Assembly (NCBI RefSeq): GCF_001612885.1
Contig: NZ_BDBH01000005.1
Location: forward strand, 186,001 to 250,000
Source of the DNA: Nocardia harenae NBRC 108248
GTDB lineage: Bacteria; Actinomycetota; Actinomycetes; Mycobacteriales; Mycobacteriaceae
DNA: 64,000 bases
Reading direction: 5' to 3'
Shown here: positions 41,800 to 52,725 of the stretch, one piece after another
Layout of the letters: every line of letters starts with the position of its first letter
How positions within the stretch are numbered: the first letter of the stretch is position 1
Notes under the pieces: generated by a model
Databases searched by the model: none
The model's input: the letters and a program-made list of their open reading frames with translations, nothing else
Told to the model about the DNA's origin: nothing
Program-made: the position numbers and the translations under genes

Positions 41800-42806
41800 C
41801 GGCGGGCGGGGCGCAGCTCGCGGGGCAGCGCGAAGACCAGCGTCTCGTTCGCCGTTGTCACCGGCTGCACATTGCCGAAGCCGTGCTCGGCCAGCAGCTC
41901 GAGCACCCCTTCGACCAGGATCTCCGGCACCGAGGCGCCGGAGGTGATGCCGACCGTGCGAACTCCGTCCAGCCAGGCGGTGTCCACCTCGCGGGCGTAG
42001 TCCACCAGGTGCGCGGCCCTGGCGCCGGCGTTCAGCGCGACCTCGACCAGCCGGACCGAGTTGGACGAGTTGCGCGAGCCGACCACGATCACCAGGTCGC
42101 ACTCCGGCGCCATGGCCTTGACCGCGGTCTGCCGGTTCGAGGTGGCGTAGCAGATGTCGTCGCTGGGGGGATCCTGCAGCAGCGGGAACTTCTCCCGCAG
42201 CAGCCGCACCGTCTCCATGGTCTCGTCCACGCTGAGCGTGGTCTGGGAGAGCCAGATGACCTTGTTCTCGTCGCGCACCGTGACGCCGTCGACCCCACCG
42301 GGGCCGTCCACGAGCTGGACGTGGTCGGGCGCCTCACCGGCGGTGCCCTCCACCTCCTCGTGCCCCTCGTGGCCGATCAGCAGGATGTCGAAGTCGTCGC
42401 GGGCGAAGCGCTTGGCCTCCTGGTGCACCTTGGTGACCAGCGGGCAGGTGGCGTCGATGGTGCGCAGGTCGCGCTCGGCCGCGGCGGTGTGCACCGCGGG
42501 CGAGACGCCGTGCGCGGAGAAGACCAGCAGGGCGCCAGCGGGCACCTCGTCGGTCTCGTCGACGAAGATCACGCCGCGCTCCCGCAGCGTCTCCACGACG
42601 TGCCGGTTGTGCACGATCTCCTTGCGGACGTAGACCGGGGCGCCGTGCTTCTCCAGCGCCTTCTCCACGGTCTCCACCGCGCGGTCGACGCCGGCGCAGT
42701 ACCCGCGCGGTTCGGCGAGCAGCACCCGCTTCGCATCGGCGGCGTCGGCGGAACCTGCGCTCGCGGAGCGCGCGATTCCGACGTTCAGGGAAATAGCCGA
42801 GGACAT
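41796..42806 (-). CDS. ispH: 4-hydroxy-3-methylbut-2-enyl diphosphate reductase
   Basis: A 336-residue IspH (LytB) enzyme, last step of the MEP isoprenoid pathway, making IPP and DMAPP. The three iron-sulfur cysteines are in [22 protein letters not shown] and [25 protein letters not shown] and SAHGVSP supply substrate-binding residues and ATSNRQTAV follows. The ATG at 42806 is seven bases after TATCCT (leaderless). Converges with the DUF6542 gene (4-base overlap of ends). Confidence 0.96.
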   Translation of the reverse strand: MSSAISLNVGIARSASAGSADAADAKRVLLAEPRGYCAGVDRAVETVEKALEKHGAPVYVRKEIVHNRHVVETLRERGVIFVDETDEVPAGALLVFSAHGVSPAVHTAAAERDLRTIDATCPLVTKVHQEAKRFARDDFDILLIGHEGHEEVEGTAGEAPDHVQLVDGPGGVDGVTVRDENKVIWLSQTTLSVDETMETVRLLREKFPLLQDPPSDDICYATSNRQTAVKAMAPECDLVIVVGSRNSSNSVRLVEVALNAGARAAHLVDYAREVDTAWLDGVRTVGITSGASVPEILVEGVLELLAEHGFGNVQPVTTANETLVFALPRELRPARR

Positions 42807-42921
42807 GCCCCACAGGATACGGACCCGAACCGGGTGCCGCCCGCGGCGGTGGCGCACGGGAGAATGACACCCCGTGACACTCGTCCTTTGCATCACACAC
42901 CGTTTCGGGCAGGCTGGGACC

Positions 42922-43629
42922 ATGTTCCGACCACCGTTCCTGGCCAGGGTCGCGGCCGGCGCCGCCGTGTACGCCCTCGAAGAGAGCCGCAGGTTGCCCA
43001 GCGCGGCAATTCATCTCCCGATCACCGCGGTGAGCCAGCTGCTGCAGACATCGATGCACGTGCAGCAGTTCGTCACCAGTTTGGCGCTCAAGGGCGACGC
43101 GGTCTTCGAGCGCCTCGGCGGCAATCCGGTGGAACAACCGGAGTGGGCGACCTTCGACGAGGATCTCGACGAGTACCGGGACGATTTCGCCCCCGACGCC
43201 AGGGTGAGCCGTTTCGACCGCTACACCGGCGACGATGTCGGCAGCGGGAACGGCCACGGCGCCGCGGTGCCGAGCTACAGCGCGCCGGAGATCGCGGCCG
43301 AGCCGGTGACGGACGAGCCCATCGCGACTGTGACCGAGATCACCCCGGAGCAGCCACTGGAGACCGGCTCCGCGCCGCAGCCGGTCGACGAGCCGGAGGC
43401 CGAGGCGCAGCCGGAGGCCGAGGCGCCCGGGCCGAGCGGCCCCGAGCTGCCCGAGGTCGCGGTCAAGTACGACTACCCCGGCATGACGCTGGCCCAGCTG
43501 CGCGCCCGGCTGCGCATGCTCTCCGTCGACGAACTCTCCGCGCTGCTCGCCTACGAGGAGCAGACCCAGGCCCGCGCGCCGTTCCTCACCATGCTCACCA
43601 ACCGGATCGCCACGGTGCGGGCGCAGTGA
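42922..43629 (+). CDS. Lipid droplet-associated protein (Rv1109c-like)
   Basis: A 235-residue protein. The first 70 residues are amphipathic helices ([38 protein letters not shown]), typical of the mycolate-bacteria lipid-droplet coat family; an acidic proline/glutamate-rich middle (about 120-190) and a terminal helical motif [35 protein letters not shown] follow. It should coat triacylglycerol droplets, as known for relatives in Rhodococcus and Mycobacterium. Divergent from ispH and directly upstream of xseA (GTGA overlap). Confidence 0.85.
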   Translation: MFRPPFLARVAAGAAVYALEESRRLPSAAIHLPITAVSQLLQTSMHVQQFVTSLALKGDAVFERLGGNPVEQPEWATFDEDLDEYRDDFAPDARVSRFDRYTGDDVGSGNGHGAAVPSYSAPEIAAEPVTDEPIATVTEITPEQPLETGSAPQPVDEPEAEAQPEAEAPGPSGPELPEVAVKYDYPGMTLAQLRARLRMLSVDELSALLAYEEQTQARAPFLTMLTNRIATVRAQ

Positions 43630-44867
43630 CCTCCGGCCCCGCGAACTCCGCGGAGCAGCCGTGGCCGGTGCGCACCGTCTCCATGAAGGTCGCGCAGTGG
43701 ATCGACAAGCTGGGCAGTGTGTGGGTCGAGGGGCAGATCACGCAGATCTCGCTGCGGCCGGGGACGCGGACCGCGTTCCTGGTACTGCGCGATCCGTCGG
43801 CGGACATGTCGCTCACGGTGACCTGCGATCCGGAGCTGGTGCGGTCGGCGCCGGTGCCGCTGCGCGAGGGCACCCGGGTGGTGGTCTACGGAAAGCTGCA
43901 GTTCTATCCGGCGCGCGGCAGCCTCTCGCTGCGGGTGCTGGAGATTCGCGCGGTCGGCGTCGGGGAGCTGCTTGCCCGGATCGAGCGGCTGCGCGCGCTG
44001 CTGGACGCCGAGGGGCTCTTCGACCCGCGGCTCAAGCGGCCGATTCCCTTCCTGCCCGGCACCGTCGGGCTGATCACCGGGCGCGGCGGCGCGGCCGAGC
44101 ACGATGTGCTGACCGTCGCGCGGAATCGCTGGCCCGCGGTGCGATTCGAGATCCGCAATACCGCCGTGCAGGGCGCGGCGGCGGTGCCGCAGATCCTGAG
44201 GGCGCTGGCCGAGCTGGATGCCGATCCGGCGGTCGAGGTGATCGTGCTCGCCCGCGGCGGCGGCAGCGTCGAGGATCTGCTCCCCTTCTCCGACGAGGCG
44301 CTGTGCCGGGCCATCGTGGCGGCCACCACGCCGGTGGTGAGCGCGATCGGGCACGAGCCGGACAGCCCGCTCAGCGACTACGTCGCCGACCTGCGCGCCG
44401 CCACCCCGACCGACGCCGCCAAACGCATCGTGCCGGACGCCGCCGCCGAGCTCGCCGGGGTGCGCGAGCTGCGCGAGCGCGCCGCGGGGGCGCTGCGCGG
44501 CTGGGTGCGCCGGGAGGAGCGGGCGCTGGCCCAGCTGCGCTCGCGCCCGGTGCTCGCCGACCCGCTGCGCGAGGTCGAGCGGCGCGCCGAAGACGTGGAG
44601 CGGCTGCGGAGCGCGGCTCGGCGGTGCGCGGAGCACCGGGTGGGCGGCGAGGAGACCGCGCTGCGGCACCTGCGGGAGAAGCTGGTCGCGGTGGGTCCGG
44701 CCGCGACCATGGCGCGCGGCTACGCTGTCGTGCAGCGCGTCAATGGGGCCGAACGGCACGTGGTGCGCGCCGTCGACGAGGCGCCCGCGGGCAGCCAGCT
44801 GCGCATCCGGGTGGCGGACGGCGCGATCAGCGCGGCCGCGCTGGGAATCGAGAGGACAGGAGCCTGA
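43626..44867 (+). CDS. xseA: Exodeoxyribonuclease VII large subunit
   Basis: A 413-residue XseA with an N-terminal OB fold ([19 protein letters not shown]), the family core [40 protein letters not shown] and [20 protein letters not shown]-like ending [18 protein letters not shown], and C-terminal coiled coils. With XseB it degrades single-stranded DNA in both directions. GTG start overlaps the lipid-droplet gene stop and xseB begins two bases after its stop. Confidence 0.95.
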   Translation: MTSGPANSAEQPWPVRTVSMKVAQWIDKLGSVWVEGQITQISLRPGTRTAFLVLRDPSADMSLTVTCDPELVRSAPVPLREGTRVVVYGKLQFYPARGSLSLRVLEIRAVGVGELLARIERLRALLDAEGLFDPRLKRPIPFLPGTVGLITGRGGAAEHDVLTVARNRWPAVRFEIRNTAVQGAAAVPQILRALAELDADPAVEVIVLARGGGSVEDLLPFSDEALCRAIVAATTPVVSAIGHEPDSPLSDYVADLRAATPTDAAKRIVPDAAAELAGVRELRERAAGALRGWVRREERALAQLRSRPVLADPLREVERRAEDVERLRSAARRCAEHRVGGEETALRHLREKLVAVGPAATMARGYAVVQRVNGAERHVVRAVDEAPAGSQLRIRVADGAISAAALGIERTGA

Positions 44868-44869
44868 TC

Positions 44870-45097
44870 GTGCCGGACGAGTCCGATGAGATCGCGGGGT
44901 TCGGCTACGAGCGGGCCCGCGACGAGCTCGCCACCGTGGTGAAGATGCTGGAGCAGGGCGGGCTCGACCTGGACGAATCGCTCACGCTCTGGGAGCGGGG
45001 GGAGGCGCTGGCCACTCGGTGCGAGGAGCACCTCGCCGGTGCGCGCGAGCGGGTGGAGAACGCGCTCGCCCGCGCGGATCTGGAGCACGAGGAGTAG
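44870..45097 (+). CDS. xseB: Exodeoxyribonuclease VII small subunit
   Basis: A 75-residue XseB: FGYERARDELATVVKMLEQG, GLDLDESLTLWERGEALATR and CEEHLAGARERVENA follow the family closely. It forms the stalk with XseA. GTG at 44870 is two bases past the xseA stop. Confidence 0.95.
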   Translation: MPDESDEIAGFGYERARDELATVVKMLEQGGLDLDESLTLWERGEALATRCEEHLAGARERVENALARADLEHEE

Positions 45098-45165
45098 GGC
45101 CGCGCCGCCGTGCACACCCGAACCGGGCTGGCACGGATGCGCCGGCCGTCACCGTGCCTACCGCG

Positions 45166-45741
45166 TCACCGGGACGGCGGCGTCAGCGGCTGCGCCGCGG
45201 TGACCGCCCCCGCCAGGGTGCGGAAGGCATCTTCGTTCCCCGCGCCGGTGATGAGCACCCGCACCGCGCCGAGGTCGGCGACCCAGGCGTTCTCCTCGGT
45301 CGGCTCGCTGTAGACCACCCACCTGGTCCCGTCCACGTCGACCGTCCCCGTCGGGTACCGAGACCCGAGCACGAACCGCGCCATCTGCTCCTCGGCGGCG
45401 CTGCTCTGCGAGAGCCGCAGGTAGGTGCCCTCCCCGGTGATGTAGCCGACCGAGCTGATGGGCCCGCCACCGGCCCCGGTGATGGTCTCGCGGCTGCCGG
45501 AGTTCGGCGTCCAGTCCGCCGGGAGCTGCGGGTTGCGGATGGGGAAGGGCAGGGTGCGGGCGTCGGAGCCGAGCGCCGCGTCGACGTCGAAGTGCGGGAT
45601 CCGCCCCTCGGTCGGCCCGGTCGCGGTGAAGCTGCACTGGCTGGCCAGCCCGGCGAAGACCACGGCGATCAGCACCAGCGGGATCAGCGAGAGGAACAGA
45701 TCCTTGTAGTCGTGCAGGATGCGTGGTTTCGAGGATGGCAC
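45166..45741 (-). CDS. DUF4245 membrane-anchored protein (Rv1100-like)
   Basis: A 191-residue protein with one N-terminal membrane anchor (about 15-33, LFLSLIPLVLIAVVFAGLA) and an extracytoplasmic domain of the DUF4245 family (FPIRNPQLPADWTPNSGSRE; SVGYITGEGTYLRLSQSSA; RWVVYSEPTEENAWV). Position beside glpX matches Rv1100. The GTG at 45741 is seven bases after GATACT, a leaderless arrangement. Function unknown. Confidence 0.85.
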   Translation of the reverse strand: MPSSKPRILHDYKDLFLSLIPLVLIAVVFAGLASQCSFTATGPTEGRIPHFDVDAALGSDARTLPFPIRNPQLPADWTPNSGSRETITGAGGGPISSVGYITGEGTYLRLSQSSAAEEQMARFVLGSRYPTGTVDVDGTRWVVYSEPTEENAWVADLGAVRVLITGAGNEDAFRTLAGAVTAAQPLTPPSR

Positions 45742-45851
45742 AACTCCCAGTATCCCCACCTGCGGCGCAGCCCACACACAGGGGTGTACGGGCGTACCGG
45801 TCGTAGTGAGACAATCGCGGTGGATTTTCCGAACCAAGGAGGCACCCCGCG

Positions 45852-46895
45852 ATGACGGCAACTTCGCCCGCACCGAGCCGCCGTGAGGCACCCGACCGCA
45901 ACCTCGCGCTCGAGCTGGTCCGCGTCACCGAGGCCGGTGCGATGGCCGCGGGCCGCTGGGTCGGCCGCGGGGACAAGGAGGGCGGCGACGGCGCGGCCGT
46001 GGACGCCATGCGCCAGCTGGTCAGCTCGGTGTCGATGCGCGGCATCGTGGTGATCGGCGAGGGCGAGAAGGACGAGGCGCCCATGCTCTACAACGGCGAG
46101 GCGGTCGGCGACGGCACCGGGCCGGACGTGGACTTCGCGGTGGACCCGATCGACGGCACCACGCTCATGTCCAAGGGCTCCCCCGGCGCCATCTCGGTGC
46201 TCGCGGTGGCCGAGCGCGGCGCCATGTTCGACCCCTCCGCGGTCTTCTACATGCACAAGATCGCGGTCGGCCCCGAGGCCGCCGGCGTGGTGGACATCTC
46301 GGTGCCGATCTCGGAGAACGTCCGCCGGGTGGCCAAGGCCAAGGGGCTGCACAAGTCCGATCTCACCGTCTGCATCCTGGACCGCCCCCGCCACGCCGAG
46401 CTGATCCAGCAGGTCCGTGACGCCGGCGCGCGCATCCGGCTGATCTCCGACGGCGACGTGGCGGGCGCCATCGCCGCGGCCCGCACCGACTCCGGCACCG
46501 ACATCCTGGTCGGCATCGGCGGCACCCCGGAGGGCATCATCGCGGCCGCCGCCATGCGCTGCATGGGCGGCGAGATCCAGGGCAAACTGGCGCCGAAGGA
46601 CGACGAGGAGAAGCAGAAGGCGATCGACGCCGGCCACGACCTGGACCGCGTGCTCGGCACCGAGGACCTGGTCTCCGGCGAGAACGTCTTCTTCTGCGCC
46701 ACCGGCGTCACCGACGGCGACCTGCTGCGCGGCGTGCGCTACTTCGGCGGCGGCGCCTCCACGCACTCCATCGTCATGCGCTCCAAGTCCGGCACGGTGC
46801 GCATGATCGACGCCTACCACCGCCTCACGAAGCTGCGCGAGTACTCCTCGGTCGACTTCGACGGCGACGACAAGGCGGCACCCCCGCTGCCCTGA
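45852..46895 (+). CDS. glpX: Class II fructose-1,6-bisphosphatase
   Basis: A 347-residue GlpX-type enzyme, the main gluconeogenic FBPase in mycolate bacteria. Key segments: [17 protein letters not shown] (metal site), [20 protein letters not shown] (substrate and Li-sensitive metal site), [12 protein letters not shown] and [21 protein letters not shown] strong AAGGAGG lies ahead of the ATG and a GACAAT -10 candidate further up. Divergent from the DUF4245 gene. Confidence 0.96.
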   Translation: MTATSPAPSRREAPDRNLALELVRVTEAGAMAAGRWVGRGDKEGGDGAAVDAMRQLVSSVSMRGIVVIGEGEKDEAPMLYNGEAVGDGTGPDVDFAVDPIDGTTLMSKGSPGAISVLAVAERGAMFDPSAVFYMHKIAVGPEAAGVVDISVPISENVRRVAKAKGLHKSDLTVCILDRPRHAELIQQVRDAGARIRLISDGDVAGAIAAARTDSGTDILVGIGGTPEGIIAAAAMRCMGGEIQGKLAPKDDEEKQKAIDAGHDLDRVLGTEDLVSGENVFFCATGVTDGDLLRGVRYFGGGASTHSIVMRSKSGTVRMIDAYHRLTKLREYSSVDFDGDDKAAPPLP

Positions 46896-47046
46896 GCGCG
46901 CGTGCCGATGAGCTGAGCCACCGGCGCCACCCGTGTTAGGTTCCGAGGAGACGAAGCGAACGAGCGGTAGGCCGGGCGTCGCAACGTGCGTCGGGTCTGC
47001 TCGTCGCAGACGCGCGGCGCGGCCGCGACCAGGGAGGCTCAGTTCC

Positions 47047-47946
47047 ATGGCACCGACGTTCAAGGCATCGACCACACTCGGACACCGCAGGTGGCTGCGG
47101 GCCGTCACCGGGGCCGCGGTACTCGCCGCGAGCCTGGTGGCGTGCTCGTCCACCGATTCCGGCGGCGGCAACCTGCTCGAAGAGCTCAGGGAATCGGGCA
47201 CCGTGACGGTCGGCTTCGCCGGTGAGGCGCCGTACTCGTTCGAGCAGAACGGGCAGCTGACCGGCGCCACCGTCGCGCTGCACCGGGCGATCTTCGCCGA
47301 ACTCGGGGTGCCGAGCGTCGAGGGCGTGAACGCCGACTTCGGCGCCCTGATCCCGGGATTGCAGGCCAACCGATTCGATGTGGTCAGCGCGGGCATGTCG
47401 ATCCTGCCCGAGCGCTGCGAGCAGGCCGCGTTCAGTGATCCGGAGTTCGACTACACCACCGCCCTGATGGTGGCGCAGGGCAATCCGTTGCGGCTGAGCG
47501 ACATGCAGTCGGTCGCGAACAGCGGCGCCCGGCTGGCCACCATGACCGGCGCCATCGAGTCGGATTACGCCGAGCGCCTCGGCATCGACGGCACGCAGGT
47601 CGCGACGCCGCTGGACGGCATGGAGGCGGTCACCTCCGGCCGGGCCGACGTCTTCGCGCTCACCGGAATCTCGCTGAACTGGCTGAAGAACAACAACCCG
47701 AACGCGCCGGTGGAGGTGACGCCGTCGTTCGTGGCGGTCATCGACGGCAAGCCGCAGATCGGCGCGGGCGGAACGGTGTTCCGCACCGACGACCGGGAGC
47801 TGCTCGATGCCTACAACGCCGAACTCGCGAAGATCACCGCGGATCCGCAGCGCTACCTCGAGATCGTCGGCCCCTTCGGCTTCACCGAGGCCGAACTGCC
47901 GGACCCGGGGCTGACCACCGCGGATCTGTGCGCGGGTACCGTCTGA
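47047..47946 (+). CDS. ehuB: Ectoine/hydroxyectoine-type ABC transporter substrate-binding protein (EhuB-like)
   Basis: A 299-residue periplasmic-type binding lipoprotein. Signal peptide with lipobox LVACSS near residue 35, then a type II solute-binding domain: GTVTVGFAGEAPYSFEQNGQ, GALIPGLQANRFDVVSAGMS, LPERCEQAAFSDPEF and GRADVFALTGISLNWL. The order binding protein, two permeases, ATPase matches ehuBCDA; the substrate could be ectoines or a polar amino acid. ATG at 47047 follows GGGAGG. Confidence 0.8.
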   Translation: MAPTFKASTTLGHRRWLRAVTGAAVLAASLVACSSTDSGGGNLLEELRESGTVTVGFAGEAPYSFEQNGQLTGATVALHRAIFAELGVPSVEGVNADFGALIPGLQANRFDVVSAGMSILPERCEQAAFSDPEFDYTTALMVAQGNPLRLSDMQSVANSGARLATMTGAIESDYAERLGIDGTQVATPLDGMEAVTSGRADVFALTGISLNWLKNNNPNAPVEVTPSFVAVIDGKPQIGAGGTVFRTDDRELLDAYNAELAKITADPQRYLEIVGPFGFTEAELPDPGLTTADLCAGTV

Positions 47947-47965
47947 GGCCGCGCGAGCCCGGGAC

Positions 47966-48697
47966 GTGCGTGACGATATCGATGCCCTCCTCGAGGCCTG
48001 GCCGCGCATCCAGGAAGGCATCCTGACGACGGTCTACCTGACCCTCGGCGGGGCTGCGCTGGCCTTCGGACTGGCACTGGTGCTCGGCGTGACGGCCCGC
48101 GCCCGCTGGCGCGTGCTGCGCGGCGGCGCCCGGGTGATCGTCGAATTCTTCCGCGGCACATCGCTGTTGGTGCAGTTGTTCTGGCTGTTCTACGTGCTGC
48201 CGCTCTTCGGTTACGAGCTGGAGCCGATGTTCTGCGGCATCCTCGCACTCGGCCTCAACTACGGCGCCTACGCCGCCGAGGTGGTCCGCGGATCGCTGGC
48301 CGCGATACCGGCGGCGCAGTGGGAAGCGGCACTGGCGCTGAACTTCTCGCCGTGGCAACGGCTGTATCGGATCATCTTCCCGCAGGCCTGGGTGCAGATG
48401 ATTCCGCCGCTGAGCAATCTGTGGATCCAATTGCTGAAGGGCAGCGCGCTGGCCAGTTTCATTCTGCTGCAGGACCTGACGTACGCGGTCGATCAGCTGC
48501 GGCGCGGCACCGGGGACACCGTCTTCGCGTTCGGGGTCGGGCTGGTGCTCTACTTCTGCATCGCCTACGTGCTGACGCTGTTCATGAACCTGCTCGAGGT
48601 GGGGGCGAAGGCGCGGCTCGGGGTGGGGCCGAGCATGCGCGAGATCCTCCGGCTGCGCCCGGAACGAGTGGACGAGAGCGTCGGGGTCCCGCGATGA
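47966..48697 (+). CDS. ehuC: ABC transporter permease (EhuC-like)
   Basis: A 243-residue HisM-type permease with five membrane segments and the EAA loop AAIPAAQWEAALALNFSPWQ, ending in the LKGSALASFILLQDLTY segment typical of amino-acid permeases. GTG start; 19 bases after ehuB. Forms a heterodimer with the next gene product. Confidence 0.8.
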   Translation: MRDDIDALLEAWPRIQEGILTTVYLTLGGAALAFGLALVLGVTARARWRVLRGGARVIVEFFRGTSLLVQLFWLFYVLPLFGYELEPMFCGILALGLNYGAYAAEVVRGSLAAIPAAQWEAALALNFSPWQRLYRIIFPQAWVQMIPPLSNLWIQLLKGSALASFILLQDLTYAVDQLRRGTGDTVFAFGVGLVLYFCIAYVLTLFMNLLEVGAKARLGVGPSMREILRLRPERVDESVGVPR

Positions 48698-49327
48698 CCG
48701 TGAATTGGAGCTGGGAGCGGGCGGCGGACTGCCTGCCCGTGCTGCTCGAAGGCTTCCGGATCACACTGCTGGCAACGGTTCTCGGGTTCCTGATCGCGGC
48801 GGCGCTCGGATTGGCGATCGCGGTGGTCCGCCGCACCGCGCCCGCGTTCGTCACCGTGCCGTTGCGGATGGTCACCGAATTCGTCCGGCTCACCCCGCTG
48901 GTCGTTCAGCTTCTCTTCGCCTACTACCTGCTGCCGCAGTTCAGCGCATTGCAGATCGGCGTCGCGGTGCTCGGCGTCCACTACGCCACCTATATGGCGG
49001 AGGTGTACCGGGCCGGGATCGACGCGGTGCCGCGCGGGCAGTGGGAGGCCGCGCACGCGCTGTCTTTGCCCACTCGCCGCACCTGGCGGGCCGTGGTCCT
49101 GCCGCAGGCGATCCGGAGCACCACCCCGGCGCTCGGAAATTACGCCATCTCCATGTTCAAGGACACACCGTTCCTGTTCGCCATCACCGTGGTCGAGATG
49201 GTGACCGCGGCCCAGCAGTACGGGGCCAAGACGTTCCAGTACCTGGAACCGATCACGATCGCAGGCGTGATCTTCCTGCTGGCCAGCTACCCGACCTCGA
49301 TCCTGATCCGGAGACTGGAGAAGCGCC

Positions 49328-49338
<11 letters not shown>
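48694..49338 (+). CDS. ehuD: ABC transporter permease (EhuD-like)
   Basis: A 214-residue permease of the same family: VTEFVRLTPLVVQLLFAYYL, EAA loop DAVPRGQWEAAHALSLPTR and MFKDTPFLFAITVVEMVTAA. Starts at an ATG overlapping the ehuC stop and its end overlaps the ATPase gene by 11 bases, so all four subunits are made from one message. Confidence 0.8.
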
Positions 49339-50110
<772 letters not shown>

Positions 50111-50167
50111 CCATGCGGTCGAACGGCGCGGCCCCACGCCGCCACGGGGCCGCATAGGGTCGAAGAT

Positions 50168-51571
50168 ATGACGGAGCAGACGCAGTACCGCATCGAACAC
50201 GACACCATGGGCGAGGTCCGCGTTCCGGTGGACGCGCTCTGGCGGGCGCAGACCCAGCGCGCCGTGGAGAACTTCCCGATCTCCGGCCGCGGCCTGGAGC
50301 GGGCGCAGATCCGGGCGCTCGGGCTGCTCAAGGCGGCCTGCGCCGCGGTGAACAAGGAACTCGGGCTGCTCGACCCGGCCAAGGCGGAGGCCATCGTGGC
50401 CGCGGCGACCGAGATCGCGGACGGCAAGCACGACGACCAGTTCCCGATCGACGTCTTCCAGACCGGCTCCGGCACCAGCTCGAATATGAACGCCAACGAG
50501 GTCATCGCCTCGATCGCCGCGCAGGCGGGCGTCACGGTGCACCCGAACGACGACGTGAACATGTCGCAGTCCTCCAACGACACCTTCCCCACCGCCGTGC
50601 ACCTGGCCGCCACCGAGGCCGTGGTCACCCAGCTGGTGCCCGCGCTGGACCACCTGCGACTGGCGCTGCAGGACAAGTCCACCGAGTGGCGCACCGTGGT
50701 GAAGTCCGGCCGCACGCACCTCATGGACGCGGTGCCGGTCACGCTCGGGCAGGAGTTCGGCGGGTACACCAGGCAGATCGCGGCCGGGATCGAGCGGGTA
50801 CTCGCCACGCTGCCGCGCCTCGGCGAGCTGCCGATCGGCGGCACCGCGGTCGGCACCGGGCTGAACGCCCCCGCCGATTTCGGCGCGCGGGTCGTGGCCG
50901 AGCTGCGCCGCAGCACCGATCTGGAGGCGCTGCGCGAGGCGCAGGATCACTTCGAGGCGCAGGCGGCGCGGGACGGGCTGGTGGAGGCGTCGGGGGCGCT
51001 GCGCACGGTCGCGGTCAGCCTCACGAAGATCGCGAACGACATCCGCTGGATGGGGTCGGGGCCGCTCACCGGGCTCGGTGAGCTGCAGCTGCCCGACCTG
51101 CAGCCGGGCAGCTCGATCATGCCCGGCAAGGTGAATCCGGTGCTGCCCGAGGCGGTGACCCAGGTCGCGGCGCAGGTGATCGGCAACGACGCGACGGTAG
51201 CGTTCTCCGGGGCGAGCGGGGCCTTCGAGCTGAACGTCTACATTCCGGTGATGGCGCGCAACCTGCTGGAGTCGATCCGGCTGCTGGCGAATGTCTCCCG
51301 GCTCTTCGCGGATCGCTGCGTGCACGGGCTGGTCGCCAATACCGAGCGGCTGCGCACGCTGGCGGAGTCCTCGCCCTCCATCGTGACCCCGCTGAACTCG
51401 GCGATCGGGTACGAGGAGGCGGCGGCGGTCGCCAAGGAGGCGCTGAAGGAGGGCAAGACCATCAGGCAGACGGTGATCGACCGGGACCTCATCGGGGAGA
51501 AGCTCAGCGAGGAGGAGCTGGATCGCCGGCTGGACGTGCTCTCCATGGCGCGGGTGGACGCGGACCGCTGA
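50168..51571 (+). CDS. fumC: Class II fumarate hydratase
   Basis: A 467-residue fumarase of the aspartase/fumarase fold: [50 protein letters not shown] and the catalytic loop [17 protein letters not shown] with the active Ser. It interconverts fumarate and malate. The ATG follows TAGGGT by seven bases (leaderless). Synteny with glpX matches Rv1098c-Rv1099c. Confidence 0.96.
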   Translation: MTEQTQYRIEHDTMGEVRVPVDALWRAQTQRAVENFPISGRGLERAQIRALGLLKAACAAVNKELGLLDPAKAEAIVAAATEIADGKHDDQFPIDVFQTGSGTSSNMNANEVIASIAAQAGVTVHPNDDVNMSQSSNDTFPTAVHLAATEAVVTQLVPALDHLRLALQDKSTEWRTVVKSGRTHLMDAVPVTLGQEFGGYTRQIAAGIERVLATLPRLGELPIGGTAVGTGLNAPADFGARVVAELRRSTDLEALREAQDHFEAQAARDGLVEASGALRTVAVSLTKIANDIRWMGSGPLTGLGELQLPDLQPGSSIMPGKVNPVLPEAVTQVAAQVIGNDATVAFSGASGAFELNVYIPVMARNLLESIRLLANVSRLFADRCVHGLVANTERLRTLAESSPSIVTPLNSAIGYEEAAAVAKEALKEGKTIRQTVIDRDLIGEKLSEEELDRRLDVLSMARVDADR

Positions 51572-51577
51572 CGCGCC

Positions 51578-51612
51578 GTCCCGGCCGGCCGGAACCCGCG
51601 CCCGGCCGGGAC
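51578..51612. terminator. Hairpin between convergent fumC and desaturase genes
   Basis: An 11-bp perfect stem, GTCCCGGCCGG with its complement, around a 13-base loop lies seven bases past the fumC stop. No T-tract, as is common for GC-rich actinobacterial terminators. Confidence 0.5.
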
Positions 51613-51717
51613 ACGGCGAACGGCCCGGCGGAGCTGCGGCGGTCGCCGGACTCCCCCGCGGCACGGCGGGGACCGGCTCGGCCGAGGCGGCAGGCACCCC
51701 GGCGCCCGCCGCGGAGG

Positions 51718-52575
51718 TCAGCCCTTCAGATACGCGAGCTCGGCGCGCGCCTTCTCGCCCTCTTCGCCCAGGTCGGTGCGGGTGAACACCTTCCACCGGT
51801 CCAGCAGCGGCGCGAAGACCAGCCGGTTCTCGTCGGCGGGGTCGTAGATCCCGGCCTCGGCCAGCACATCGTCACTGTTGCGCCCGTCCGGCAGCGCCAC
51901 CGTGGGCACCCGGAAGTCGGCGATCCGATCCGCGATGGCGCGCAGCGTCTGATCCGGCGCCAGGTCGAAGGCGGCGGCGACGATGTCGGCGAAGAACTCC
52001 GCCTGCAGCTCGTCGTCGCGGGCGATGCGCTCGGCGATGGCGGTGACGATCGGGTTCTCGTTCAGCGCGGCGGTATTGCGGTGCCGGATCCCGGAGGCGG
52101 CCTCCTCGAAGGCGGCATTGGCCAGCACGTCGATCAGGTGCAGCGGGGCGCGGCGGAAACCCCTGGTCATGTGGTCCATGCGCAGCCGCTCCAGCTCCAC
52201 CGGATCCACCGAGCGGGTGACCATGAGGTAGTTGCGGATGAGGATCTCGTGCCGGTTCTCCTCCGCGGTCCAGCGGCCGACCCAGCGCCACCACGGCCCG
52301 CTGCGCAGTGACTTGCCCAGCTCCCGGTGGTACGAGGGCAGGTTGTCGGCGATCAGCACGCTCACGGTGAGCGCCAGCTTGGCCGTCTCACTCAGCTGGG
52401 ACTGGCTCGGATCCCAGTCCTCGCCGCCGAGGAAGCCGAAGTTGCGGCCGTCGGACCACGGGACGTAGTCGTGCGGCTGCCAGCCGTCGGCGATCTGGAC
52501 GTGGCGGTGCATGGTCAGCTCCACCTCGTCGTTCAACGACTCCAGCAACTCACGGTCGGTCAACACTGTGTGCAC
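51718..52575 (-). CDS. desA2: Acyl-ACP desaturase family protein (DesA2-like)
   Basis: A 285-residue ferritin-fold protein of the acyl-ACP desaturase family. The first iron motif is intact, WTAEENRHEILIRNY, with an earlier Glu in ELLESLNDEVEL. The expected second ExxH motif falls near ARDDELQAEFFAD, where no His is present, so the second metal site looks incomplete; the M. tuberculosis DesA2 is likewise regarded as atypical. Enzyme activity is therefore doubtful. GTG at 52575 lies six bases after TACCTT (leaderless). Order beside phoH2 and fum matches Rv1094. Confidence 0.8.
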   Translation of the reverse strand: MHTVLTDRELLESLNDEVELTMHRHVQIADGWQPHDYVPWSDGRNFGFLGGEDWDPSQSQLSETAKLALTVSVLIADNLPSYHRELGKSLRSGPWWRWVGRWTAEENRHEILIRNYLMVTRSVDPVELERLRMDHMTRGFRRAPLHLIDVLANAAFEEAASGIRHRNTAALNENPIVTAIAERIARDDELQAEFFADIVAAAFDLAPDQTLRAIADRIADFRVPTVALPDGRNSDDVLAEAGIYDPADENRLVFAPLLDRWKVFTRTDLGEEGEKARAELAYLKG

Positions 52576-52725
52576 GCAGACAAGGTAGCGGGTCGCGGCC
52601 CGGTGCGGGGATGCCCGGTCGAGAAACTGGGCGGTACTCCAGTGCGACCCCCTCCCCACAGGGGCGGTCACCAATCGGCAACCGCCCGGCGGCCCCGGGA
52701 GGGACCGCCGGGCGGGCCACCGAAC

